The translations under genes were made by a program, and so were the position numbers. The notes beneath the pieces are model-generated. The model saw only the letters and a program-made list of their open reading frames with translations. It did no database searches and was not told the origin of the DNA. 64,000 nucleotides of DNA, taken from the NCBI RefSeq assembly GCF_010093535.1, contig NW_022985196.1:457835-521834 (forward strand), in the 5' to 3' direction. This document shows, one piece after another, positions 21,632 to 34,145 of this stretch. This DNA comes from Lindgomyces ingoldianus. Taxonomy: Eukaryota > Ascomycota > Dothideomycetes > Pleosporales > Lindgomycetaceae. Position 1 is the stretch's first letter. Every line of letters begins with the position of its first letter.

Positions 21632-24600
21632 CTACCTCTTCAATGTCTTCTGCTTCTCCGCATCCCTCGCCCTCTCCCCAAGCACCAACATCCCCTTTCT
21701 CCTCCTCACTCCATCCATATACCTCTTCGCCACATTCTCTTTATCTGCCAACTCGCCCAAGTCCTCCAACTCATCCTCGGTAAACGGCACCCAAAACGGA
21801 TCTTCATCTAGCATCTCAAAGCCTGTGAACCTAAGCTGCGGAGACGCTGACCCTGAACTTCTCTTCCGGATCTCGTCCGAAAAACCGAAGGATTCGGCGA
21901 CGGGCAGGAGTGCGTTGATGGTGAAGGTTTGGTTGCCGGTTGTGCTGGCTGAGGAGGTGGAGGACAGGGTTTCGGAGAGAATGGTGCCGCGGCGTCGAGT
22001 TAGAACAGCGTAGACACGTCCGAGGACGTCGGTTGAGGCTTGTATTTCGCACGAATACATTGCGAGTAGCATTCTCGGGCTCCAGTCTAAGAAACCCTGG
22101 CGGATGGAGTCGCGGACGGTTTTGATGATTTCGCCTGTGAGACGACCTATTCGGTCTGGAGCGGTGGATTCTGAGGGGGGGATGGCGATGGTGATGTCTT
22201 CGAGGAAAACGGCAATGCCTTGGACGGGTTCGGCGCAGAGGGGGCCTTGCGCGGTGGCGAGTTGGAAGGTGTAGGCGATTTTGTCAATTAGGGATGAGGG
22301 CGCGAGGTCGCGGTCGTTTGGGGATGGTTTTGCAGTATTTGGGTGAGAGGACGCTTCGCGAAGCCTGCAAGTATTGTGAGCATTGAATTCATAGTATATA
22401 ATCGAGGGAATGGAATGCCTTACGCCTTCCCGCAAATCCCACCCTGTGAAGCATCCACAAGAATATTAGGACCTACTCTCCTCGGGCCAAAGGCTGTGAT
22501 CTTTTCAATCACTCCATCCCATAGTTCTTTTTGACCTTTCGCTTCATCGAATGCTTCTTTCAAGTGTTGCTTGAATTCCGTCAGGCTGAGCACATGACCA
22601 ATCTCCAGTTGTTCGGCCTCTTCCATGCCATCTTCGGCAACGGTGCCCTCCGGAGGAGTCTCTGCGCCACTCTTCTGGCGCTCTTCTTCAGCATGACGTT
22701 CGGCATATAGACGCTTAATAGCTCCAGCATTCTTGCCCAAGAACTCTGTTACAGTAGCAGGTAGTGGCCTCACTCTCAAGCGCACCGAAACCTGTTTACT
22801 CGTGGTGACGCCAACCACGGTTCCTCGCGGTAAATTTGGATCTTTCGGTGGATTCATCTCCGCCGCCGCCACAATACTCTCCCTATACGGGACAATTGGA
22901 GCACCAGCCTGGATCTCGCATTTCGCGAACCGTTCCCGCAAGTCCTTCAGACATCTTTCCAGATGTAACTCGCCTGCCGTGAGGATGACATGCTCTCCAC
23001 TCTGGAGGACTTCATATTCGGCGCATGGATCGCTTTGCACAAGTAGTTTTAAGCCTTTGATCATCTTGTCCAGATCGTACGGATTCTGTGGCTCTAGTGC
23101 AACGCGAACGATGGGCTGGGTGCCCATGGTGACACCAGCGAGGTTGACCGATCCGGGAAGTTGCGAACAGAGCGTTCCTGACTTGAGCACATGGCCTGCA
23201 AGGCCACCAATTCCGAAGACGACACCAGCGGGGACTGATGTCAGCGGTTCTAAGCCGCGACCCATCATCAGATATAGCGCTGTGACTTTGACTTTCTGCG
23301 GTTCAGGCGAGGCATGCGGTTTCGCGGGTGTGAACTTCGGACCAAGGACATAGACTTCATCGCCAACACTCAGAGTTCCAGAGTATATACGCGCGAAGCC
23401 GATAAGCTGTTCAGCGCCGTCTTTCGCCTCTTCCATTATTTCTGGAGTTTCTGTTCTAGATTCTCTCACATTAGTAGAACCAAGTGCGTCGGTGAGACCT
23501 TCGACATCCTGATTACCGTTCGCCAGTGCCTGTTGGCGCGCAATTTCCGCACGCTTCTTTCGTCCCAATTCCCTTGCTTCATCGGCACTCAGAGCACCAC
23601 CTCGGCGCTTGTTTTGCGGGAGCTCGCTTTCAGGCACGGCAACCATTTTGCTGACATACGCGACCACCGGTGCGTCTTTGGACGTTTTGAAGTCGGTCAT
23701 GGCAGATATTACCTCCGGGGAGACGAAGTCAGCCCCTGGAGAGTTATCTAGAATTTCGGGCATCCTATCGGCCTGGGCTTTAGGCGGAGCAGGAAGGTAC
23801 TCAATTACAGAGACCAGGAGTGCAGTAGAGAGGGGAAGCCAGGCTGCGAAGAGCGTAGTCAGGAGAGTACGTGGGTCTCGCGAGCGGAGGATATGTGCTG
23901 GGAGGGTTATGGAGAGAGACTTGGTGATCTTTTCTACCATTACGGGATCTCTGCGTTGACATGAATGAGTATATTGCTAGTAGTATGTACAATACAAAGC
24001 AAGGAGAGACTGAAAAGGAAAGGAAAAGGAAATCCACGCACCCCTTCCCTTTGTTACCTCCTGTGGTAGCCTCATAAACGGCCCATATATTGTCGAGCAC
24101 TAGCTGCACAAACATGGGCTTCAGATGGCGGCCCTTGAGATGCTTCGATGAAAGGACTCGTTTTGTTTTTGGGTCTAGGTAAAAGTCGCCCCACAATACC
24201 TTTTCGAGCACAGAGCGTTTAATACCTAGCTTCCGTTCATACAGTCCAGCGAACTGTTTTATAGTAAAGGCCCACCCGTCAATGGCGCTACTGAAGATTA
24301 CGTTATTCCTTTCGGGGGCAAAATATATGTCTTCGTCGTCCTTCTCCTCATACTCAGCGGGAGTGTTCGAGGTGTCTATGCTGTCTCCGTTCTCAAGGAC
24401 CGAGGATGAGCCGGCGCTAGCCTTTTCAGCTGCAACCGCATTCAGTTTTTCTTCCATTTTTTCTCGCCATCTGAGGTCGTCTTCCATTCGCTCTCCCTGG
24501 TAGAAGCTGCCCATGACCGCATTCACCTGCTGGAGCAGCTTGCCCAAGTGCGTATACGCTTCGGTCGGACTCATCTTCAGTTCTGTAATTAGCCTGTCCA

Positions 24601-25184
24601 TTTTGTTGATCACGAGCAAAGGCTTGAGCTTCTCGATCCATGTCTGTCGGAGCACAGTGACAGTCTGGCTGCACACACCCTCGACAGCATCTACAAGGAC
24701 AACAGCGCCGTCGCATAAGCGCGAGGCCGTGGAAACTTCGTAGCTGAAGTCAATATGTCCAGGGGAGTCAATCAAATTTATCAAGAACTCCTTTTGTTGG
24801 GGGTTAGCCTCGGGGGGAGACCTCCGAAGTAGCGAAAAGTAAAGCGAGATGGCGGAGGACTCCATTGTGATGCCTCGCAGCTGCTCATCCGGTCTCGAGT
24901 CAAGGTATCTTATCTTGCCGGCTAATTTTGGGGAGATGATGCCATTAGTAGCGATGAGGGCATCGGTGAGGGAGGTTTTGCCATGATCCTAGATGGGTTT
25001 AGCAGTGGGGCAGAGAGGGAGGAGTGGGGTGGGCAATGCGCACGACGTGTGCAAGAATGCAAATCTGGTGGGCGTGTCAGTCCGGATCTTCAGATGAAGG
25101 GAAGAAGGAGGTTTGAGGTACGTTTCTGATGTCTTCGGCCGCCTGCTGCAGGGAGACAAGCTTCTCCGGAGAGACGACCGGCAT
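21632..25184 (-). CDS. RIA1: Ribosome assembly GTPase EFL1/RIA1 (elongation factor 2-like)
   Basis: Five exons: 25184-25122, 25064-25044 (21 nt), 24988-24042, 23950-22424 and 22364-21632, giving 1096 residues, normal for the family. The two tiny 5' exons are needed to build the P-loop AHVDHGKTSLTDAL (about residues 26-39), split by a 55-bp intron. Other GTPase motifs are RGITM (66-70), DSPGH (102-106) and NKMD (156-159). Domains II-V of the EF-2 type follow, with SVNLAGVTMGTQPIVRVALE and the domain IV/V boundary near GKALREAS, where exon 4 joins exon 5. A family-specific acidic insertion lies after the G domain. EFL1 works with SBDS in the cytoplasm to release eIF6/Tif6 from pre-60S subunits. 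The gene is divergent from the PH-domain gene and appears intact. Confidence 0.95.
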
Positions 25185-25909
25185 GTCGACTGCCTCTCTT
25201 TTCCTCTCTGTCTCTCTGTCTCGCGGAATGGCAGGACGTGGAAATTCCTGTGGGCAGTGTGCGGGCGGCTGACTCTGGCCAAAAGCGAGTAGGCGGTCGG
25301 TGGCCAAAGGGTATTGCCGCGCGCAGGGAGAGGAAGTTTCAACGGCGGATATTGTTTCAAAGTGCAGGGATCAAAAATAACAGAATGAAGGGGAGGCGAT
25401 GTGGAATAGGGAATAGGCAGTTGGGGGGGGGTGAAGAAAGGTTGGTTGGTTGCGAAGGGGAGATTTTTTGGAGCCAGAAACGCCTCCGAAACCCCGCCAA
25501 AAACAGCGGGAGGGTGTGGCGCGGGCTCGGCGGCGGCAGCACAAGACGTCAGTCCTCGTGAGCCACTGGAAACCGCCCGGCGCTGCTGCTTGAGCTCCAC
25601 CTCCAGGTCGCGTCAACCGTGGCTCGAGAATAATTTCGCGCCTTGTCCACGGCTCCTCCCATAAGTACCTTGTCCATTGTCCTCTGTCTGGGCCCTCATC
25701 CCTCACTGGCGGCGGTCCCTGCTCGATGCATTTCTGGCATCTCCCCTGTCTCGCCTGCTCAATTAGCACCTCCCTCATATAACACCACCGCCATATAACC
25801 CCCCGCAGTCACGGGCAGCTAGCACCAGCACATGCGTATATCACGCTGTTAGCCTCGCGTGCCTCTCAATTGCCTTTTGCATGTAGAACACTCGTCGCTC
25901 ACCTCGACC
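25185..25909. promoter_or_regulatory. Shared divergent promoter region of EFL1 and the two-PH protein gene
   Basis: 725 bp separate the two start codons. The EFL1 side has a CT repeat on the plus strand (about 25190-25225, so GA-rich in the EFL1 leader) and a G8 run near 25424-25431. No TATA box is evident on either side, in line with a housekeeping-type divergent promoter. Its regulatory role is inferred from position only. Confidence 0.45.
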
Positions 25910-27367
25910 ATGGCGGAACACATCCCACAACCACCCTCCAAACCCTTCCCCATCCGCCCACTCGCCCCTAAAGGCATGAAGATCGAAACGCCACTCCTAG
26001 ATCCGCGTGTAGAGACTCTCAAAACTAATCACGGCAATGTCGGGGTTCTGTCGCCCGTCAATCAGAACGGGAGCTTCGAATTCGATCGCGTTATAAAGTC
26101 CGGCATGGTGCTCAAGAGGACGCGCAAGACCAAGGCAAGCCTCCAAAATTAGAGCTCCTAGAGTGCTTACTGACGGTTTTGGCAGTCGTGGAAGCCTATC
26201 TACCTCGTCCTACGGCCAAACCTCCTCTCCATCTACAAAGACAAGGCCGAGACCAGGCTGCGGCACCAGATTACCCTCTCTGAAGAAATTACGGCGGTCG
26301 CGCGCCAGAAAGACTCCAAGAAAAAGATGGATCACGTGTTCGGCTTGTTTTCACCCTCTCGGAACTACCACCTCGGCGCGTCTAGCGAGCAAGATGCACA
26401 GGAATGGGTCGAGGCTATTCGGAGAGAGGCGCGCATCGACGAGGAAGAGGAGGAGATGATCCTCATGAGCCCGTCTGGAAACAAAAATACATTCATGGGC
26501 TTTGATCGGGCGAAACGCGAGCATCTTGGATCAAGCTCCTCTGAAGCTGAGCCTAGACCCTCCACTTCCATCGCCCCCGAGAACATGCACAGCGCGCGAC
26601 GAACCTCGCACACCGTGAACTACTCCGGCAATGATATGGGCTCACTCTCAGACTTCTCCGATACAGGTGGAGCCTTGCATACCGCTCTCCAGAGCTCCTC
26701 CATCTCCCTCCCGCGAGATTCCCATCCACAGAACCGCAACGTTAGCCAAGGGAGCAACATCGGCGCAACACCTGACGACGAGCGCGTTATTTACCACGGC
26801 TGGCTCTACGTGCTGAAGTCCAAAGGTGGCGTTCGGCAATGGAAGAAGGTATGGGTCGTGCTACGTCCCAAGACCCTCGGCCTCTACAAAAACGAAGAAG
26901 AATACTCTGCGAACCTCATCATACCGTTCTCGAGCATAATTAACGCGGTTGATATCGACCCGGTGTCGAAAAGCAAGAAATACTGCATCCAAATCATCTC
27001 TGAAGAAAAGAACTTCCGCTTTTGTGCCGAGAGTGAGGACTCGTTGGCAAAGTGGCTTGGCGCGTTGAAAAGTCTGCTGGTGAAGAGGAAGGAAGCGGAG
27101 CAACCGAGAGTGATTGCCACAACACCAAATGCGCCCGGCGCCCAACAACATGCTCAGCAGGCTGCAGCCCCGAAACCGAGATCCACCAGTGGACAACAGC
27201 CTCTTCAAGGAGTGCCAACTACAGCTACAAATGGATCGCAACAACAGCATATCCAGCAACCTACAGCGTCGAAAACAAGATCCGCAAGCGAGCAGCGGCC
27301 TCTCCAAGGAACGACAGCGGCAACCACAAGCAGCGCACAACCACAAAACTCCCAAAATCAAAAGTGA
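25910..27367 (+). CDS. Protein with two PH domains
   Basis: Two exons, 25910-26134 and 26186-27367, give 468 residues. The start was set at ATG 25910 (GACCATGG context) rather than at the upstream in-frame GTG. PH domain 1 spans about residues 60-170 (SGMVLKRTRKTKSWKPIYLV, then FGLFSPSRNYHLGASSEQDA ending in EWVEAIRREA). PH domain 2 spans about 275-375 (YHGWLYVLKSKGGVRQWKKV ending in KWLGALKSLL). Each ends with the conserved Trp helix. A Ser-rich linker separates them, and the Gln/Ala/Thr-rich tail holds two degenerate copies of a unit containing K(P/T)RS(T/A)SxQ(Q/R)PLQG. The arrangement recalls phosphoinositide-binding two-PH proteins such as yeast Opy1, so a role at PI(4,5)P2-bearing membranes is plausible but inferred. 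The only intron (26135-26185, 51 bp) begins AAG|GCAAGC: a GC-AG intron, since no in-phase GT exists. Confidence 0.88.
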
Positions 27368-28179
27368 TTGATGTTACTACCCCTTTTATTGGTCTCTCTG
27401 ACTAGATCATGAAACTGCCGATTTCTTCCTTCTGGCACAAATCGCAACCTACTCGCCATACCTCCACCCCCGACCCCTGTAAATACCCGGGGTAAATACC
27501 ACACAACACAACATAGTTACCCCTTTTCCTTTGTTAGTCACGCAACCACACTTCTACTACCACATCGAGCTTGATACTACACCCCTATCTACCACAGTAG
27601 TCTATTTGCACCTCTCCTAGCGTCCACACGATTGACATGATTTATGATATCCATCCCACTCCACCGAAGTTGGCTTAGTCAACACCCCACTGCATTGAAT
27701 GCTGGGCTTGGCTTGTTGATGGGGACGGGGCTATCTGCGGTTCCATGCGTTTGAAGTAATTGTAGTGTAGTGTAATACATAGTATAGTAATATTTTAATT
27801 GAGTGGAGTCGATTGGATGTTGGATGGAAAAACAGAAAAGAATGACAGAAGTCGTGAATTGGATTAGATTGGGTTGGCTCAGGGGGAGTGGAGCGGAATG
27901 GAGCGAAGTGGACTCGAGGTGTATCGCTTATGCGGTAGTTTGAATTGAAGAATTTCGAGCCATTCATTTCACCCAGACTGCCCGCACGTACATGCTAATT
28001 ATCTTATTTAGATCAGACCTGCGTGATGGCATTCGCAGACGTATTCTCCTCCCTCTCTTCCTAATCCACCTGAACCCAACTACGGCTTACTATTACACGC
28101 ATCCGCCATGCTACCCTCACTCGTCAATCCAACACCAGCTAGCTAACTCTATATCTCCATTTTCATATCCCCCTGCCCT
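27368..28179. other. Intergenic region between convergent genes
   Basis: The region lies between the stop of the PH protein and the stop of the CorA-like gene. It is pyrimidine-rich near 27420-27560 and 28040-28170. No coding frame, RNA gene or repeat was recognised. Confidence 0.4.
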
Positions 28180-31100
28180 TCAATCGTAATAATACCCCCT
28201 CCCCTGCATCCCCGTTCTTGTCCTTGCCCGTGTTCCACTCCCACCATGCCCCTTCTTAACCCACTCATACTCCTTCCCCCCCGCCCTACTATATCTACCC
28301 TCACCATATCTACCCCCTTCATACGCCTCAGTCCTCCCCCTCCTCTTCCTTCTCTCCCGCAGATTCCTCGTATGCTGAAATAAAACCTCACACTCACCAC
28401 CCCCCATCTCGCGCAATAGAATATAGTAATCCGGATCCTTAGGGTCGTATTCCCAGGGGATTTTGTAGGTAGCTAGGGTGGCGGTGTCGAGATAGCCTTT
28501 GTGGATTTTGGGGAAGGTGGGGGCGGTAGGATCGAGGAAGGGAGCGGAGGTTTGGTTTGTTTGGGTTTGTGTTTGTGTCTGGGTGGAGGGGTAGAAGGGT
28601 GCAGGAGGGGGTGGGGGTGGAGGACGGGGAGGGAGAGAGTATTGGCCGTAGCTTCGGCGTCGATTGGATCGGATTTGAATTTCAGGTGCTAGTTTATTGG
28701 AGATAGGGGGTGGAGCCGGAGGAGGAGCGTTGTACATCTGCTCCCTTTGCGTCCACCATCGTGTATCAGTTTTCGTTCTCGATTCCGAGAACGGATTCGC
28801 ATTTGAATCCGCGTAGATCCAATCCTCTTCATTTCCATATGTCCCCTGCCCAGCTCCAGCTTTATTCGGGTTATCTTGAACGCCGCCGAGGGAGCGGATG
28901 TAGCGTTGTAATACAATATCGTTGTGTGTATACGGCGGCGCGAACTCCGCTTCATCGGCCAACGACTTATAATCCAGAGTCGAACTCGACGGCGACGTAA
29001 GTCTAGCCGCGGCGTTTTTCCTCTGCGCGACTGTAATCCCGCGCGCGCTCGTCCGCGTATCTTGCTTTCCTGTGAAAAGTCTCGCATAGCTAGCGATATT
29101 GTCACGGATCTCATCGCCATTATATGCGATCAAAAGGATACTGCCCATTGTGACGGCAGTCAGCGGAATCGCAATTTCCCAAAACAGCGATTGCTTGCTG
29201 GTCATGTCGCGGATATCCGAAGTATTCATTCCGAGATAGGATGTTACGAATGATAGGGGCAGGAAGATGATTGTGACAACCGTGAAGACAAGAATCGCTT
29301 TTCCGTGGTCTTCTTCGTTGATTTCTGCCGATTGCTTGGTGCTTTCAGAGAGGGGACCGCATTTTTCTATCATCTCGCTGAAATCGGCTTTAGCGTCTAA
29401 TAGCGATTCTAGACACGACTGGAGTACGAGCCGTTCGTGCGGGAACATAGCGCCGCGGGAGGGGATGTCATTGGGATAGCTTGTGGGATTCAGGACCGCA
29501 GCATACGACTCTATGAGTTTGGTTTGCCAAGCATTGATACTCGAGAGGGCGGAGAGTTCTTCCTGAAGGAGCTTTATGCTGCGGAGGAGGCGTTTGGAGG
29601 GGCGGTGGTTGACTGTAAATTGGAGCGTGGAGAGGTATTCATAGTAGAGGTCTGCGACTGCCATGCTGTTGTCTACGGGCTTGACAAGTAGTCTTCTCAT
29701 GAGCCACGAACACAGATACTCTGGGCCTAGAGAAAGACGCTTTAGGTAGTCAAATGTGCCTTTAGAATGGGCCATGAGACAAAGATCTTTCCTTGCTGCT
29801 GCTATACTGGTTTTCACGCCATCGCAAAAGCGACCTAGGACTTGCAAACCCTCCGTGGAAAACGGCAGCATATACTCCATATCGTCAAAGTTTGTGAGTT
29901 TATTCTCGTAAACTTCTTCTGTGTAATACACCGCTCGTTCGACAGCGAAGAAAAATTGAACGACCCTTTGAAGCGTCTTATGAAGCTCAGGTGGGAAACT
30001 GTAAATATCTGACATTTTCCCGTCGGTGTCTGTGACACCTTGAGCCAGCTCGCGTGTTTCTCTAAGAAGCGTGCGCGCTTCGTCGTTGGCTTGTTCGAAT
30101 ATCGCGAGAAAGCCGGCGTTTACTTCTTCGACGAGAATTTGTCCCGAATTACGTATCCAACCTTGCAACTCGGAGTCGGCTTCTTTCTCGCTGGTGTTAT
30201 GCGGCCCTGGGTTTGCCCATTTTCCAGAAATGGCTGGCCCTGCTAGGTGAACTCGTAAGTGCTCCAGAGCGCCGTTCGGGTCGTCGTAAGCACGATTACG
30301 TCGACATCTTCTACATGCTTTGATGGTCTGGTTGAGAGCATCGTTCCCGGGCAGTGGAGTGTATTTGCCTTTTTGAAAAGTGTTGTGGCACGTACGGATA
30401 AACCATTTACGATCACCGAATTCTGGAGAGCGCCATTCGGGGTCGGTGTATTCAGCTGCGTCACGTTCGCTGGACGGGCGGCGCTGTTGCACCTGGCCGG
30501 TGATTTTCGCAACGTTTGCCATAGCGCCCCAGACTTTTCGCAGCATTGTGCTCTTGTCTACGTCCCATACAAATAGCTTCAGAATTGAATTAACCAGGTC
30601 GGTCAGCTCTGCGGCAGAGGAGGTGATCTTGGCACACTGGTCATCGACAATGGTCTGATGTCTCGTCCGAGTTGACGGGCCCTTCCCCAGGTTCGCTACG
30701 TTTTGTAAAAGGGAGGTGAAGCGATCCTGTAGTTGCACCATTGTCTCTTCCGGAATGGAAGAGTAATACTTGGTCGAGGTAAACGAACGTTCCACAATGT
30801 GTATGGCGTCATATTCAGACATGGTTTCTGACATTACTGCCTTTTCGACCCTCTCGAGGCATTCCATGGAGTGACGTACCTCCGGTGGAATAAAGTCAAA
30901 TTGCTGCCTTGTTTGCTCCTTTGCGTTGGATGCTATGTTAGTGCTCATGTTTGCCGGGGGGGATTTGAAGTCGGGCTTGCCATCTTCCTTCATTGAAATA
31001 TGTGACCAGAAGAAGAATGGCGGGATCGCACTTTTCGACACCACAGCACCGAGAGATGATTCAGGCTTTCCTTCCTTCCATTTCAGATCCAGCTCTTTCT

Positions 31101-33034
31101 CTTTCTCCTCATCCAAAGTCGAAAGGTCGATGAAAATGGCATTCTGGTTTTGTATTATGTCAAGCCACTTTCCAGGTGTGACCTTCTCATCCCCTTTCTC
31201 CTTGTTCCACAACAACTTCAGGCTTTCAGATCTCTGGCGCCATGCAGTAGACCTGAGTTCCCGAAGTCTTTGCTCCATCTCGAAGTACGTCCTACACTCG
31301 TCAAGAGAGTATATAAGAACACGACCGGTCCAGTCCGTTAGTCGGATACTAGTAATATCGCTCCGTTTAGTGTCTCTTGACTTCCCATTCTGTGAGATGC
31401 TGAACGCTTTAACGTCTTCTTCCACAACCGTGATAGACTTGACGAATTCGCTAGACAAGGGTTTGTGTCCACAAGTGACGACGGCATGCGAGCCAATATT
31501 CATCATCCAAAGTAACGGTACATGAATAATGCTGTTGGTAGGTCCATTCCCAAACTTATTGAAAGCTTGCTCCATGTCTCTTTCTCGAAGTGGCTCGTAG
31601 GGGTAGTAAGACTGCATGAGACTCCGAGGAGGGTGAAGACGGTCCGTCTTTCCTAGCGTGGTTTTCGGGGGGACTTGGATGTCGAAGTACGGAACGCATG
31701 AGAAGATTACGGATTGGGAATCATCTCGTTCGCTTTCGTCGCCTCGTATTACAGTCCCGGGTTCGATGAACATGCCGTCTAGGAATGCCTTTAGCTTTTC
31801 TTTCTCAACTCTCTCTAGGGTCTTGGCTGTGAGTTGTTGCAAGCGACGGGATAGACCTTGGATGTTCACACATGTGTTCTAGTAAAATCTCAGATTGAAA
31901 ACCTCCGAAGAAAGCCTAAGTTAAACGAAGGAAGGGAATTCGAGGTGAAAGAACCACACACCTTGAACTGAGCGAAATCCAAAAGATCGTCGTGAAGATG
32001 ATACCAACGGACAGAAACACTCGACGAAATCGATGCATTCTCTGGCCCAGGAAGCACGTGAATCTCGATCGTCATTCTGGACTCTGCCATAACCGAACGG
32101 GCCTTTAGAATCTTGAGGCTCTCTAGCTTCATCTCGCGGAGGCCGCGGGGTTTCTTCGTGCCCTCGTCAAGCTTTGGGTTTAGTTGCGGGTGGCGCCATT
32201 TAGTGTTCCACGAGAACGAGAGGATGTTTCCATCGCGGTCTTTGGGTGGAATAATGGTCCGAGGTGGAGGTGGAGGGGTAGGAACAGGTTCGGACTCTTC
32301 TTCGGATTCTGTGAGTGTTGCATCGTCGTCATCGTCATTGCCATCGCCATCATCACCGTCATTTTCTTCTTCATATCTATATCCTACTTCTTCTTCATCT
32401 TCGTTTTCAATCCGAACCACCTCTCGGACTACTGGAGATGGTCTTCGTAGAGATCTGTCCCTAGACCTTCGATCCAAACTCGCCCTCGATCTTGACTTCG
32501 ATCTTGACCTCGATCTTGATCGGCCCCGCCGCTCAGCCTCCCGACGTCTTACTATTAATCCTGGCGGTTTCCTATCCTTCTGAATAATAATTTCATCGGA
32601 ACGTGGACTACTGAAAGAATGAGGTCGCGAACTCGACCGTTTCCAAAAAGACAGCGTGACGACAAATTTCGGTTTAACCACAGAGTCCCAAACAATAGGC
32701 ATAATTACCTCTCCGAGGCTAGTCTCAATGTCAAACTTCTCTTCCTCGACTTCTTTCTTCATGGTTTCGTCATCAGTCCGTGCATAGGCTTGCTGCACCA
32801 ACGATTTGAACGACTTGTGATGAAATTTAGCTAGCTATTCAGAATGTGGCTAAAATTCATTAAGGGGAGACTCACATCCCAAGTTCTGCAGTTCTCGAAA
32901 GGAAACAGAAACTGCTTTCCGGCATGATCTCTAAAGACCAGGGCCTTGTCCTCGTCTCCATCGTTACCACGGTTCTCGGGGAACGTGGGAATGCGATGAC
33001 GACCAAATCGTTTTGGAGACGCGGACGCTTCCAT
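28180..33034 (-). CDS. CorA-like Mg2+ transporter-domain protein with long N-terminal extension
   Basis: Three exons: 33034-32876, 32813-31962 and 31878-28180, with introns of 62 and 83 bp, giving 1569 residues. The CorA signature is near residue 1218: a first membrane helix (ILVFTVVTIIFLPLSFVTSY) ending in GMN (LGMNTSDIRD), then a second helix (EIAIPLTAVTMGSILLIAY). GMN is the selectivity motif of CorA-type magnesium channels. The roughly 1150 preceding residues are mostly soluble. They include an N-terminal block with NCRTWD and SLVQQAYARTDDE, an RS-rich segment near residues 140-170 (SRSRSRSKSRSR), an acidic run near 185-215 and a proline run. The C-terminal tail has polyproline and a final Gly/Arg-rich part. 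Large fungal proteins of this type are usually annotated as CorA-like, but transport has rarely been shown. The gene appears intact. Confidence 0.85.
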
Positions 33035-33530
33035 TGCAGGTGACGAGTGATTCTAACGTAAAGCTCGGCACGGGCAGCATTGGACGCGAGGTTGTGTAAG
33101 AAGACATAATAATGGGTTTGACGCGTGAAGAGCTCGGGATTTGATATTTGGCCCCCACATCATCTTTCTTTTCAGCCTCAGACTAGCGCTGCAGATCATC
33201 TTAATTTATTGGCCAGTACGAGGAGCAGCGCACGTGTGATAGATCTTTGCTCACCTGGGAACCCAAGCAGATTGAGGATATGATAAAGAATGGTATCATC
33301 TTCTGATGTTAAGGGTCGGTCTAGCTCTGCACTGCCAGCTCCAGCTCCGGCAATTCGACCGTACTATGATGTAAAGAAAGCGCCGCTCAGCCTTTTGCTT
33401 TCACAGAAACTCCCACCTCATTTTCTAAAGAAAAAGTAACCAAAACCCCAGGTTTGAACGAAACCCAACATCCACAAAAAAACCCCATGATCAATCTCCC
33501 AAGCCCAATCAAAGCTCAACCCCCAAAACC
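33035..33530. other. Intergenic region between the BYS1-like gene and the CorA-like gene
   Basis: About 500 bp, containing the upstream region of the CorA-like gene. No TATA box, reading frame or RNA gene was recognised. The CAAAACCC and ACCCCC repeats near 33440-33530 are low complexity. Confidence 0.4.
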
Positions 33531-34145
33531 CTACAACCACATCCCTCTCAACCCAGCACAAACCTCAAATGCCACACCCGCGCCCCGATTACACCTCCCA
33601 ACCGGCTGTTTCTGCCCGGGCACCGGGACATAATACACGCTCTCCTTACACGTCTCTCCCGGCTTACATTCCATCTTTCCGCACCCGTAATCATTCGTTC
33701 CCGCAACTACCTGAAGTCCAGCTTCATGTCCAGGACAGTGACTCGCGTCATCCCCTTCCACGCAATCGATAAGGCTGATGTCGTACCAGACGGCATCGTC
33801 ACTGAGACTGTACTCGAATTGCGTGATTTGGTCTGCGTGGAGTGGGTTCTTGGAGATTTTGAGCGAAACGCCGCAATGGAGGCAGGGGGCTCGCAGGGGT
33901 TCGCGGTAGATGGTGTTAGGAAGGAGGGGGGTGGAAGAAGGGGCCGATGAGGCCGAGTCTTGGGACCAGATGTACAATGGGTAGGAGCAGGAATTGAGGA
34001 TTGTGGCGTTTCCTGGAGTCGGTGCAAGGGCGGTGAAAGTGCTGCTAGGTGTGTAGGCTGGGTGGCCGTCGGTTTGGGGACGGGGATGGGGGAGGGCGCC
34101 GGTGAGGAGAGGGAGGAGAGGGAGGAGGGATAGGAGGGCGTGCAT
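33531..34145 (-). CDS. Secreted BYS1/cetA-like (thaumatin-like fold) protein
   Basis: A single exon. The start was placed at Met 34145, because it opens directly with a signal peptide (MHALLSLLPLLPLLTGALP, probable cleavage after ALP or PHP); an in-frame Met 12 codons upstream would put polar residues in front. The product is 204 residues. The mature part begins with a Pro/Thr-rich stretch, then GNATILNSCSYPLYIWSQDS, the hallmark start of the BYS1 family. Later come FEYSLSDDAVWYDISLIDCV and DYGCGKMECKPGETC, a cysteine pattern shared with cetA and thaumatin-like fungal proteins. Members are small secreted or cell-wall proteins expressed in yeast phase or during germination; their biochemical activity is not settled. 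At least seven cysteines suggest disulphides. Intact. Confidence 0.85.
   Translation of the reverse strand: MHALLSLLPLLPLLTGALPHPRPQTDGHPAYTPSSTFTALAPTPGNATILNSCSYPLYIWSQDSASSAPSSTPLLPNTIYREPLRAPCLHCGVSLKISKNPLHADQITQFEYSLSDDAVWYDISLIDCVEGDDASHCPGHEAGLQVVAGTNDYGCGKMECKPGETCKESVYYVPVPGQKQPVGRCNRGAGVAFEVCAGLRGMWL

Noticed and set aside
22733..23751. Plus-strand frames of 206 and 145 residues
   Set aside because: Antisense shadows of the EFL1 exon 4.
32113..32583. 156-residue plus-strand frame rich in Ser
   Set aside because: Antisense of the RS-rich and acidic exon of the CorA-like gene; low complexity keeps both strands open.
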